From Berberis thunbergii (taxonomy: Eukaryota > Streptophyta > Magnoliopsida > Ranunculales > Berberidaceae): a stretch of 64,000 bases of DNA. A model generated the notes under the pieces. It was not told the origin of the DNA and did no database searches. It was given only the letters and a program-made list of their open reading frames with translations. The stretch spans positions 372,001-436,000 of the forward strand of contig QNQO01000640.1 of the NCBI GenBank assembly GCA_003290165.1. The letters run 5' to 3'. The translations under genes and the position numbers were made by a program. Below are positions 55,487 through 64,000 of the stretch, in pieces (within the stretch, counting starts at the first letter, position 1; the number at the start of each line of letters is the position of its first letter).

Positions 55487-57261
55487 AATGAGGAGGATAT
55501 ATTGTGTCACCAAACTCAAACAAGCTCTAGACTGCATCATTAGGAGTTCCAAGCATCCCATCTAGGTTGGCACCCAAAGGATTCTCAGCCTTGCTTCCTT
55601 ACATAGGTATGTTGGAGAGCAACCTTAGTCACTAGTTCCTATAGTTTAGCTTCTACAGGAGGACAGGAGGTATGAATGTTGTTATGCAGTCAGGTCCTCC
55701 AAGGCATTCACATAGCTAGCTGCACATGTTCATCTTGCTAGTAGCTCATTCCATTTAGCGTATCATCGGATGTCTGAAACCATGTGGTCTGAATTGGGTT
55801 CTCCCATTTTACTTATCTCCATTGTTTGTTTGTTATCCATGGAGATTATAACACCTTGAAGTACCATATTCCTATCTGAATCACTAGCTCCACACCTACC
55901 CTTCAGAGCTTGAAGTTCAAATAGCAGGATGTCCTCCTTTGTGACTACTTCTCTGTATGCAATAATCACCTTTACTTCCCAGTCCTTTATGAACCCGCCA
56001 ATCTGCTTATGGCTATTCTATCTTCCCAGTCCTTTATGAACCCACCAATCTCCTTATGGCTATTCTATCTGACTCATCAGATATAGTTTAAATTTACCAT
56101 TAGGAAGTTTGCTCCGAGTACATAATTTTTCCAGGCATGTGGTAAAGTGGGGCTGTATGTTCCATCAAGAGCACACCCTTCTGTTTTATATTGTATCCTT
56201 CAAGACATTCTCTTGTTTAGTCGTAATTTGATTTCTAGTACTTGTGTTGTTCTGAAACCATCTCCAGTGCCTCCCTTCCCAGATTTAATACATTCACTTT
56301 CAAAGAAGTTATCACCAAGCAAGACTTGAGACCATGGATAATATATCTGCTGTATATGATATATATCCGTGATATCTTTCCGTTTTTTAGGTGAAGACAT
56401 TCAAAATGTCTGGATATACATTCTGACATCTGATTATCTATCCCTTTCTCAAGGGTCGATACGTCTGACTTATATAGTGCATATCCAGTTCGAATCTTGA
56501 TTATTGTTCCCTCCTCTCGCATCCCATTGTCCATAATAGGGCAGAGAATGGACACTGAAGGAACTTGGTGTTTTCCTGGTCATTATCTCACATACATCCG
56601 AGCGATCGAGATTTTATTCTCATGTTGCATAAGCAGTCTTGTGAGAGGAGGGCATTAAGGGCTTTCCCACAAGTGGAAGTTTACTTGGGGACTTGGCCTC
56701 AATAAGATATATTGTAGGATAAATCCTCCTAAAAGTGAACCAAATAAAAAGATAAAAAATGGATGGATTTTTAGACTTGTCAAGATATATCATGATAAGA
56801 TATTACTCGATATCAGGGGATAATACTCAATTTATCAGCTACTGACTTGTAGCGACAAGTCAGTTCATTAATATTAGATATATCTCGATATATTCGATAT
56901 ATCCAAACTTATCATTAATTTTATTCAAACATTGTTTTTCCCTTTCATCGATTTTACGCTCACATTTTGAGTATAGCAAATTCTTTGTAGTTTATGATTA
57001 TTATTAATTCTACAACTTGCCATAGACGTTTAGAGAGAAATTTTGGATTGCAGTGAAGTGTGTAGAAGAAAAATTATATATACATATATTTATTACCTAT
57101 AGAAGTTGAATTAATCGGAGAAAAGAATGTAATCGAATAAGGGACAGACATTTTAAGAAAATAACCTTTTGATGTCATGTTGGATTTGACAATTTTTTTT
57201 AATACACGTGTCATGTAAGGATTTTTTTTTCGAAGGATTTTTATTAGGTACTAATGCCTAT

Positions 57262-57691
57262 TGTCACAACTATTTTCTTGCCTAGCTAAGTGAGGTTGGC
57301 AAGTGTACATAATGTAGAGTTTTCCACATTGTTCTAGAGAGAGTTCTCTAGAACCTCCCATAAAGTTCCATAAGATTCTAGTCCTTAGATATTTCTTAGG
57401 AAGTGTGTAGAAACTCAATATAGACCGTTAGATTAAAACGATCACCACCGTCCATTGAGGAGGTGGAGTTGTATAAATAGGCTAAGGCCTCATTTGTTGT
57501 AATCACCTCAGAGAATTCAAGCAATACAAGTCTAGTTCTCTTTAGCTCTCTTGTGTGTTCTTAGCTTGCTTAGTTTTCCAAAGTCTAAGTAAGGCTTTTG
57601 TGGGCAAGGCTGACTAGCTTTCTTTGATAACTTGGGGCAAAGTTCGCTAGTGCCGCACGGGAAGTACCTTGTGAAAAGAAAGCCCGTGACA
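57262..57691 (+). repeat. 5' LTR of chromovirus
   Basis: 430 bp. Promoter-like TATAAATAG at 57472-57480. Same length as the 3' LTR. Confidence 0.95.
57472..57480 (+). promoter_or_regulatory. TATA box of the chromovirus LTR
   Basis: TATAAATAG in the middle of the LTR, about 210 bp from its start, the usual place for the LTR promoter. The 3' LTR has the same element at 62519-62527. Confidence 0.7.
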
Positions 57692-57693
57692 GT

Positions 57694-57705
57694 TGGTATC
57701 AGAGC
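57694..57705 (+). other. Chromovirus primer-binding site
   Basis: TGGTATCAGAGC two bases after the 5' LTR, matching the initiator tRNA-Met 3' end complement. It overlaps an upstream extension of the gag reading frame that has no ATG. Confidence 0.85.
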
Positions 57706-57746
57706 CAAGGTTTGGCAAGGTTTGTGAAATCATTCTACACAAGAGA

Positions 57747-60700
57747 ATGTCGTCAGAGGTCAACAACCCAGCAATTGGCAACACTGACAAAGGTGGGAAA
57801 GTCCGCAAGGACAAGTCTAAGGACTTAATCGCTGCGATGGATGAAAGGTTGGCCAAGTTGTGTGCCACCATGTCCGACTTAAGGGAGAAAGTTGAAGACA
57901 TGGACCTACGCATCGAGGGGCAAACGTCCAACGGGGAGGACCAAGAGCTCCGGGAAGAGATGCAAGGAACCTTAAACGCAGTAGTGGACATGGTGTCCAA
58001 AAAGATCGAGTCCCTAGAAGCCAAAGTTGTTGCTAAAGATGAGGAGATGGAAGCTTATAAAGAAAGAGTTGAGAAACTTGAAACTCAGCTCAGGGTGTGC
58101 ATGGCAGCGGTAGCCAATGGTGGGACTACGCCAGGGACAGTCACTCACAGAGTCGAAGCTCCCAAACCTAAGGCCTATGGTGGGGCAAGGAGTGCAAGGG
58201 AGATCGACAACTTCTTGTGGAACATGGAGCGCTACTTTGATGCGGTTGGCATAATAGATGAAGCATCAAAGGTACGCAGTGTCTCCTTATATTTAAATGA
58301 TGTTGCTACAGTTTGGTGGCGCAGAAGGTCCGATGATGTCAAGAAAGGATTATGCACCATCGACACTTGGGAAGAGTTCACGAAGGAACTCAAGAGACAA
58401 TTCTACCCGGAGGATGCCGAGAACGAAGCTAGGGCCAAGCTTCGTCGCCTTCAACATAAGGAAGGCCACATAAGGGAGTATGTGAAGGAGTTCTCAGAGT
58501 TGCTCTTGGAGATTCCTGACATGGGAGAAAAGGATGCTTTGTTTAGCTTCCTTGATGGCCTAACGGGTTGGGCCAAGTTGGAATTGAAGAGGCGAGGTGT
58601 GCAAGACCTTGCAACGGCTATGGCTGCGGCCGAATCCTTGATTGAGTTCAAAAGAAAGGACTCATCCAAGGGACAAGGGAAAAGGTCGAGTAATGATGGC
58701 AAAGGTGGGGGAGACAAAGAGAAGTCCTCCAAGGAACACAAGTATTCCAAAGACAAGGGGAAGGAGAAAAGAGATGGATCACCCAAGAAGATGTCTTGCT
58801 TCTTATGTAGTGGACCCCATCGGGCATTTGAGTGTCCAAACCGGGGGAAACTTGCCACGCTTGTCATGGAGGAAGAAGCAAAGGAGGAAAGGAGGATCGC
58901 CTCAATGAATCTCCTAAGTGTCATTCAAGCTAAGGTCGAAGAACAACCACGTGGAAGGATGTACGTGGAGACTGAGATTGGGGACAAGACTTTGAAAGCC
59001 ATGGTGGATACCGGAGCCGACACAGTCTACATAGCCAAAGACCTTGCTGAAGAAATTGGCCTATCATATACAAAGGAGAAAGGTTATATCAAGGGAGTCA
59101 ATGCTAAAAGTCTCCCAATTGAAGGAGTAGCTCGTGGCACCAACATTCGGCTTGGACAATGGCGAGGTAAAGTCGACATAACTATTGCCCCAATTGATGA
59201 TCACAAATTCTATTTGGGTATAGACTTCTTGGACATGATGAAGGCTTTTCTGGTACCATATGCCAACACCATGTGCATCATGGAGAAGGGACAACCTTGT
59301 GTTGTGCCCGTAGTAAGGGAGATAAGTAAGGAGAGAATGGTGTCTGCTCTCCAACTTTCTAAGGGAGTAAAGAGAAATGAACCTACTTACTTGGCTACCC
59401 TCAAGGAAGATGAAGGTCCCATGGATGGAGAGGTGAATGCACCTAAGGCTGTCCAAGATGTTCTCAAGGAATATAAGGATGTTATGCCTGCCGAGTTGCC
59501 TAAGAAGCTTCCACCAAGGAGAGAGGTGGATCATGCTATTGAGTTAGAAGTTGGAGCAAAGCCACACGCATTTGCTCCTTATCGTATGGCACCTCCTGAG
59601 CTCGAGGAGTTAAGAAGACAATTAAAGGATTTACTAGATGCTGGTTATATCCGACCCTCCAAAGCTCCATATGGTGCGCCGGTCTTATTTCAAAAGAAAC
59701 ATGATGGATCCCTACGGCTTTGTATTGACTATCGGGCACTCAACAAGGTCACTATCAAGAACAAGTACCCGATTCCTCTTATTGCGGATCTCTTTGATCA
59801 ACTTGGTGATGCAAGATACTTTACCAAGCTTGACTTGCGCTCGGGATATTATCAAGTCCGCATAGCCGAAGGGGATGAACCAAAGACGGCATGTGTTACA
59901 AGGTACGGGTCTTACGAGTTCTTAGTCATGCCATTTGGTTTAACTAATGCGCCGGCCACATTTTGCACTATAATGAATAAGGTACTAGCTCCTTACCTTG
60001 ATCGGTTCGTAGTTGTGTACCTTGATGACATTGTGATATATAGTAAGACATTGAAGGAACATATGGATCACTTGAGGCAAGTGTTCCAAACCTTGAAGGA
60101 GAACGAGCTCTATGTCAAAAAGGAGAAGTGCTCATTTGCCCAAGAAGAGGTGACATTCTTGGGTCATATCATTGGCAAGGGCAAGCTTCGTATGGACAAG
60201 TCCAAGGTACAAGCCATCCAAGATTGGGAACCACCAACCAAAGTCACCGAGTTAAGATCTTTCCTTGGCTTGGTGAACTATTATAGAAGGTTCATCAAAG
60301 GCTACTCTTCCATAGCCACTCCATTGACGGACTTGCTCAAGAAGGGACGAAGTTGGGATTGGAGTTCAAAATGCCAACAAGCTTTCGAAGGATTGAAGAA
60401 GGCAATTGTGGAAGAACCGGTGTTGGCACTTCCCAACCATTCTATGTCTTTTGAGGTACACACGGATGCTTCCGACTTTGCTATTGGTGGGGTACTGATG
60501 CAAGAAGGGCATCCTATTGCCTTTGAAAGTAGGAAGCTCAATGATACTGAGAGGCGGTACACAGTACAAGAGAAGGAAATGACAGCGGTTGTGCATTGCC
60601 TACGAACATGGCGACATTATTTGCTTGGGAACAAATTTGTGGTCAAGACCGACAATGTTGCCACTAGCTACTTCCAGACACAAAAGAAGCTCACACCAAA

Positions 60701-60800
60701 ACAAGCTAGGTGGCAAGATTTTTTGGCAGAGTTCGATTACACTTTGGAGTACAAGCCTGGCAAAGCTAATCTTGTTGCGGACGCTTTGAGTAGAAAATGA
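57747..60800 (+). CDS. Chromovirus Gag-protease-RT-RNase H polyprotein (1017 aa to stop)
   Basis: Start chosen at the first ATG (57747, [12 protein letters not shown]); the frame is open upstream into the primer site without another ATG. Coiled-coil-rich N-terminus (about 20-130), then the retrotransposon Gag core (about 135-290; WWRRRSDD, [12 protein letters not shown]). Basic linker, then a zinc knuckle [13 protein letters not shown] (about 351-363; C-x2-C-x3-H-x4-C). Aspartic protease DTGAD (about 421). RT with [27 protein letters not shown] and the catalytic YLDD (about 758-761). RNase H from HTDAS (about 905) to ADALSRK at the end. It stops with TGA at 60798-60800. The integrase frame continues in phase 3' of this stop. 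The length and lack of other damage indicate a young copy. Confidence 0.93.
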   Translation: MSSEVNNPAIGNTDKGGKVRKDKSKDLIAAMDERLAKLCATMSDLREKVEDMDLRIEGQTSNGEDQELREEMQGTLNAVVDMVSKKIESLEAKVVAKDEEMEAYKERVEKLETQLRVCMAAVANGGTTPGTVTHRVEAPKPKAYGGARSAREIDNFLWNMERYFDAVGIIDEASKVRSVSLYLNDVATVWWRRRSDDVKKGLCTIDTWEEFTKELKRQFYPEDAENEARAKLRRLQHKEGHIREYVKEFSELLLEIPDMGEKDALFSFLDGLTGWAKLELKRRGVQDLATAMAAAESLIEFKRKDSSKGQGKRSSNDGKGGGDKEKSSKEHKYSKDKGKEKRDGSPKKMSCFLCSGPHRAFECPNRGKLATLVMEEEAKEERRIASMNLLSVIQAKVEEQPRGRMYVETEIGDKTLKAMVDTGADTVYIAKDLAEEIGLSYTKEKGYIKGVNAKSLPIEGVARGTNIRLGQWRGKVDITIAPIDDHKFYLGIDFLDMMKAFLVPYANTMCIMEKGQPCVVPVVREISKERMVSALQLSKGVKRNEPTYLATLKEDEGPMDGEVNAPKAVQDVLKEYKDVMPAELPKKLPPRREVDHAIELEVGAKPHAFAPYRMAPPELEELRRQLKDLLDAGYIRPSKAPYGAPVLFQKKHDGSLRLCIDYRALNKVTIKNKYPIPLIADLFDQLGDARYFTKLDLRSGYYQVRIAEGDEPKTACVTRYGSYEFLVMPFGLTNAPATFCTIMNKVLAPYLDRFVVVYLDDIVIYSKTLKEHMDHLRQVFQTLKENELYVKKEKCSFAQEEVTFLGHIIGKGKLRMDKSKVQAIQDWEPPTKVTELRSFLGLVNYYRRFIKGYSSIATPLTDLLKKGRSWDWSSKCQQAFEGLKKAIVEEPVLALPNHSMSFEVHTDASDFAIGGVLMQEGHPIAFESRKLNDTERRYTVQEKEMTAVVHCLRTWRHYLLGNKFVVKTDNVATSYFQTQKKLTPKQARWQDFLAEFDYTLEYKPGKANLVADALSRK

Positions 60801-60833
60801 GAACTTGCTGACATAAGTCAGCCTCAAAGCAAC

Positions 60834-62297
60834 TTGAGGGAACGCATAAAGGAAGGATTGGCACATGATTCCATGGCTCAAACCATCATAGCTCTTGTCA
60901 AAGATGGGAAGACAAGGCGGTTTTGGGTGGAGAATGGCTTGATATACTCTAAGGGAAGGCGAATCTATGTTCCACCTCATGACAACCTAAGGAAGGAAGT
61001 CTTGAGAGAATGCCATGATAGCAAGTGGGCGGGACATCCAGGTATACATCGGACTCTTGCTCTTGTCGAAGATTCTTATTACTGGCCACATATGAGGGAT
61101 GATATCGAAGCATATGTGAAGACTTGTCTTGTATGCCAACAAGACAAAATGGAGCAACAATCACCTGCCGGCTTACTTGAACCCCTCCCCATCCCAGAGA
61201 GACCTTGGGAAAGTGTTTCTTTAGATTTCATAGTTGGGTTGCCTGCATCAGAGGGTTGCAATTGGATCCTTGTGGTTGTGGACAGATTTTCGAAGTATGC
61301 CACCTTCATTCCCACACCCAAGGAATGCACAGCCGAGCAAGCCGCACATTTATTCCTCAAACATGTGGTGAAGTATTGGGGTGTGCCCAAATCTATCATC
61401 AGTGATCGGGATACTCGGTTCACGGGGAAATTCTGGACTGAGTTGTTCAAGTTATTGGGTACCGACCTTAATTTCTCTACTAGCTTTCATCCTCAAACGG
61501 ATGGTCAAACGGAGAGGATGAATGCTTTGCTGGAGTTATATCTTAGGCACTATGTGAGTGCCAACCAACGAGATTGGGCTAAGTTGCTAGATGTTGCCCA
61601 ATTCTCTTTCAACTTGCAGAGGAGTGAAGCGACGGGTCGTAGCCCATTCGAGATTGTCATGGGACAACAACCTATGACCCCGAGTTCTATTGCCACTGGC
61701 TACACAGGAGTGAGTCCATCAGCCTATAAGTTTGCCAAAGGATGGAATGATCAAGCTGATGAGGCTCGAGCTTACTTGGAAAAGGCCTCCAAGAGGATGA
61801 AGAAGTGGGCCGACAAGAAGAGACGACCTCGAGAGTTTCAGGTTGGAGACCTTGTGCTTATCAAGATGCATGCTCATGCCAGACTTTCTGGGCTGCATCG
61901 TGGCCTTATTAGAAGATATGATGGTCCTTTCCCCATAGTCAAGAAAGTGGGAAAGCAAGCCTACAAGGTCGAGTTGCCGCCGAGGATCAAGTTTCATCCA
62001 GTCTTCCATGTGAGCCTACTGAAACCGTATAAGGAAGATCGGGATGATCCAAATCGAGGAGTTTCTCAAAGAGCACCAATGGGCATGAGGATCCAACATG
62101 ACAAGGAACCAGACATTATCTTGTCGGATCGTGTGGTGCGTCATTCCAACCAACCTCCCACACATGAGTTACTCGTCAAGTGGAAGGGATTGCCAGAAAG
62201 TGAAGCCAGTTGGGAGCCAATCCAACATTTGTGGCAATTCAAGGAACAAATCAAAGCGTACGAGGATTTGAAGGCAACGAGGACGTCGCCTGATTAG
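60834..62297 (+). CDS. Chromovirus integrase with C-terminal chromodomain (487 aa)
   Basis: It continues the pol frame 33 bases after the stop at 60798. The ATG at 60834 is the first available, but normally this part is released from the polyprotein, so independent translation is doubtful. Zinc-binding H-H-C-C region (HDSKWAGHPGIHRTL, CLVCQQDK; about 60-100). Core catalytic residues in SLDFIVG (about 132), SDRDTRF (about 190) and QTDGQTERMN (about 226), i.e. D, D, E. Then the GPY/F-type region (YDGPFPIVKKVG, VFHVSLLKPY) and a chromodomain (LLVKWKGLPESEASWEP, about 447-463) that in chromoviruses directs integration to modified chromatin. Ends with TAG shortly before the polypurine tract. Confidence 0.92.
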   Translation: MRERIKEGLAHDSMAQTIIALVKDGKTRRFWVENGLIYSKGRRIYVPPHDNLRKEVLRECHDSKWAGHPGIHRTLALVEDSYYWPHMRDDIEAYVKTCLVCQQDKMEQQSPAGLLEPLPIPERPWESVSLDFIVGLPASEGCNWILVVVDRFSKYATFIPTPKECTAEQAAHLFLKHVVKYWGVPKSIISDRDTRFTGKFWTELFKLLGTDLNFSTSFHPQTDGQTERMNALLELYLRHYVSANQRDWAKLLDVAQFSFNLQRSEATGRSPFEIVMGQQPMTPSSIATGYTGVSPSAYKFAKGWNDQADEARAYLEKASKRMKKWADKKRRPREFQVGDLVLIKMHAHARLSGLHRGLIRRYDGPFPIVKKVGKQAYKVELPPRIKFHPVFHVSLLKPYKEDRDDPNRGVSQRAPMGMRIQHDKEPDIILSDRVVRHSNQPPTHELLVKWKGLPESEASWEPIQHLWQFKEQIKAYEDLKATRTSPD

Positions 62298-62308
62298 GTG
62301 GGGGAGAA
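62296..62308 (+). other. Chromovirus polypurine tract
   Basis: AGGTGGGGGAGAA directly before the 3' LTR, the plus-strand priming site. Confidence 0.85.
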
Positions 62309-62738
62309 TGTCACAACTATTTTCTTGCCTAGCTAAGTGAGGTTGGCAAGTGTACATAATGTAGAGTTTTCCACATTGTTCTAGAGAGAGTTCTCTAGAA
62401 CCTCCCATAAAGTTCCATAAGATTCTAGTCCTTAGATATTTCTTAGGAAGTGTGTAGAAACTCAATATAGACCATTAGATTAAAACGATCACCACCGTCC
62501 ATTGAGGAGGTGGAGTTGTATAAATAGGCTCAGACCTCATTTGTTGTAATCACCTCAGAGAATTCAAGCAATACAAGTCTAGTTCTCTTTAGCTCTCTTG
62601 TGTGTTCTTAGCTTGCTTAGTTTTCCAAAGTCTAAGTAAGGCTTTTGTGGGCAAGGCTGACTAGCTTTCTTTGATAACTTGGGGCAAAGTTCGCTAGTGC
62701 CGCACGGGAAGTACCTTGTGAAAAGAAAGCCCGTGACA
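62309..62738 (+). repeat. 3' LTR of chromovirus
   Basis: 430 bp ending GTGACA, followed by the CTAT target duplication and then the uninterrupted intron 2 duplicate (GTACAGGCGATG). Confidence 0.95.
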
Positions 62739-64000
62739 CTATGTACAGGCGATGTATTCACCCGTTTTCTTTTTAGCCGGGGAAAAAGTTTGAGGTGTTG
62801 TAAGTGATGATATTTTGATTTAAATTTATGAAATATGAGAGGATTTATGTAAGAATTCCAATTTGAAAAATATGTTTAAAAAAAAGATATTAATGATTTA
62901 TCCGATATGTATGATATAATGGATTTATCTACAGATAAACTATACCACTGAAAAGTTGTCAATAAATCCTTAATATCTAATATATCTCTCAGTTATATGA
63001 TATATCCAAAATATCTTTGATTTAGACCAATAATTTTTCCTGAAGTTGCTTCGATTTATCTACCAAGGGGTCAATATAACTTTGATATATATATTCTTTT
63101 CCAGGACCGATATAGCTCCACGACAAAGATATTTTGAACCATGGTTCAAACTAGAAAATTCTTGTCATTCACTATGAGAGGGCAAGATTCTTTCCTTTTA
63201 GAAGTGGATCTCCATATCCAAGTAGTGTACATGGGGATTGGCATGCTCCAAAAGTTCTTATTCTCTTATCTTTCAGCCAATGCACAAACTTTAAGACCTT
63301 GACCTCATCTATTGGCAGTTCCGCTGGATACTTCAGTCCTGCTCAAGTCACGAGCCATATATTTTATCGAATGGCCTGGAGAGGAGTTTTATCTGGACTC
63401 GCCATTTAATATAGTTGTTCCGTCAAATAACGGAGCACTAGCAAGCCAAACATCTATGCTTTTATCCTAATTCCTAATCCATCTCTCAGGAATATGGATG
63501 ACACAAGCATAAAGGACACATAAGACAAAACTATAACGTGGTTTACTTCTACGTCCACCATCCTAACTCCTAACTAATGGGAGAGTGTATCGCCTTTACA
63601 TCATGATTTAAAACCTTACTCACTAGGTCCGTCACAACTTTCCCTGACACTACCTTCCCTGTCAAGGCTATGGTTGCCTTCCACAACTGCCTTTAAAGGT
63701 CACAACCAACTTCCATTTCCCTCCTTTTCACAAGGCCACGGCTGACTTATACAACCACCCCTTTAGGCCATGGTTGACTTCCACAGCTGCTCCTAAGTCT
63801 AACCTACACCGAGGCACTGCAAAGAGGTACATGTAGTTGACTTCCACAACTAGACTTCTCCCTTGAAACAGACAGGGTTCCTTCGAGCAACAAGCTAGTA
63901 TGGTGCTTTTACCAACCTACGCACACCAAACCAACCTTAAGTCAAGCTCACCTCAACCGCCACACAAACTTGCCCAAGCAACAAGATAACAGTTAAGCCG

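Larger units (their letters stand above)
57262..62738 (+). mobile_element. Young Ty3/gypsy chromovirus, nearly intact
   Basis: Two 430-bp LTRs (57262-57691 and 62309-62738), both TGTCAC...GTGACA, differ at 3 positions by eye (0.7%). The 4-bp target duplication CTAT (57258-57261 and 62739-62742) fits reconstruction of the empty site. A primer-binding site TGGTATCAGAGC follows the 5' LTR and a polypurine tract GGTGGGGGAGAA precedes the 3' LTR. One long gag-pol frame holds Gag, protease, RT, RNase H, integrase and a C-terminal chromodomain, interrupted by a single in-frame stop. It is absent from the matching spot in copy 1 (near 19810), so it inserted after the segmental duplication. Confidence 0.96.
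47781..64000. repeat. Segmental duplication, copy 2 (continues past window)
   Basis: Direct-orientation copy of 10024-21184 (MOB1 intron 1, exon 2, intron 2). It includes the old gypsy element (50227-54645) with the same structure and border, plus the insertion of a chromovirus at 57262-62738. It lacks the 390-bp segment corresponding to 10959-11348 (joined at a 7-bp AGGGATT repeat) and the SINE. The right limit is unknown. Confidence 0.95.

Noticed and set aside
58451..58924. 157-codon antisense ORF, with others at 59064-59534 and 60600-60980
   Set aside because: Shadows of the chromovirus polyprotein on the other strand.
57247..62742. Possibility that this is an integrated virus
   Set aside because: There is no envelope-like gene after integrase, and the chromodomain and LTR layout are those of an ordinary plant Ty3/gypsy chromovirus retrotransposon.
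1..64000. CRISPR array, prokaryotic defence system, rRNA genes or telomeric/centromeric arrays
   Set aside because: Repeats were inspected; none has regular spacer spacing, and no rRNA or TTTAGGG arrays were seen. The window is plant nuclear DNA.

Overview
The window is nuclear DNA of a flowering plant, most likely a woody eudicot. The evidence is GT-AG spliced genes with kilobase introns, a GRF transcription-factor gene with a miR396 target site, plant-type Ty1/copia and Ty3/gypsy elements, Mutator-like and Tourist-like elements, and very AT-rich spacers. There are no operons, CRISPR arrays or prokaryotic signals.

Layout. (1) 1-912: 5' end of a growth-regulating factor gene (minus strand, QLQ and WRC domains) running off the left edge. 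(2) 2983-5236: a decayed composite copia element containing three LTRs. (3) 8768-24440: a complete seven-exon MOB1 gene (215 codons). Its 9.8 kb intron 2 holds an old, reversed Ty3/gypsy element (12785-17197) and a short SINE (20457-20560). (4) 24941-27698: two nested Mutator-like elements, each with perfect 9-bp target duplications. The inner one is a Pack-MULE that carries pieces of a heavy-metal-associated (HIPP-type) gene in a 0.7 kb inverted repeat. (5) 27700-31835: satellite-like repeats, a tRNA-Lys(CUU) gene, and three TIR elements, two of which abut through one shared TTA. (6) 32709-35667: a two-exon DUF716/TMEM45-type membrane protein gene (minus). (7) 38298-42324: a four-exon gene for a small EF-hand, membrane-anchored protein (minus). 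(8) 42610-46026: a broken FAR1-like Mutator transposase gene, followed by an unrecognised ORF and a short-chain dehydrogenase (HSD-type) fragment. (9) 47781-64000: a second copy of the MOB1 intron 1 - exon 2 - intron 2 segment, including the same old gypsy element and interrupted by a young chromovirus (57262-62738) absent from the first copy.

The host genes are unrelated: growth control (GRF, MOB1), a membrane protein (DUF716) and calcium binding (EF-hand). The main story is genome turnover. Intra-element LTR divergence and presence or absence in the two duplicated copies order the events: old gypsy insertion, then segmental duplication, then chromovirus insertion in one copy and SINE insertion in the other. 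The most unusual object is the HIPP-capturing hairpin Pack-MULE inside another MULE. Its transcripts would be self-complementary, which makes it a candidate source of small RNAs against HIPP genes.

All calls are from reading the sequence; exon models were built by joining frame-compatible exons at GT/AG sites, and no database search or transcript data were used.
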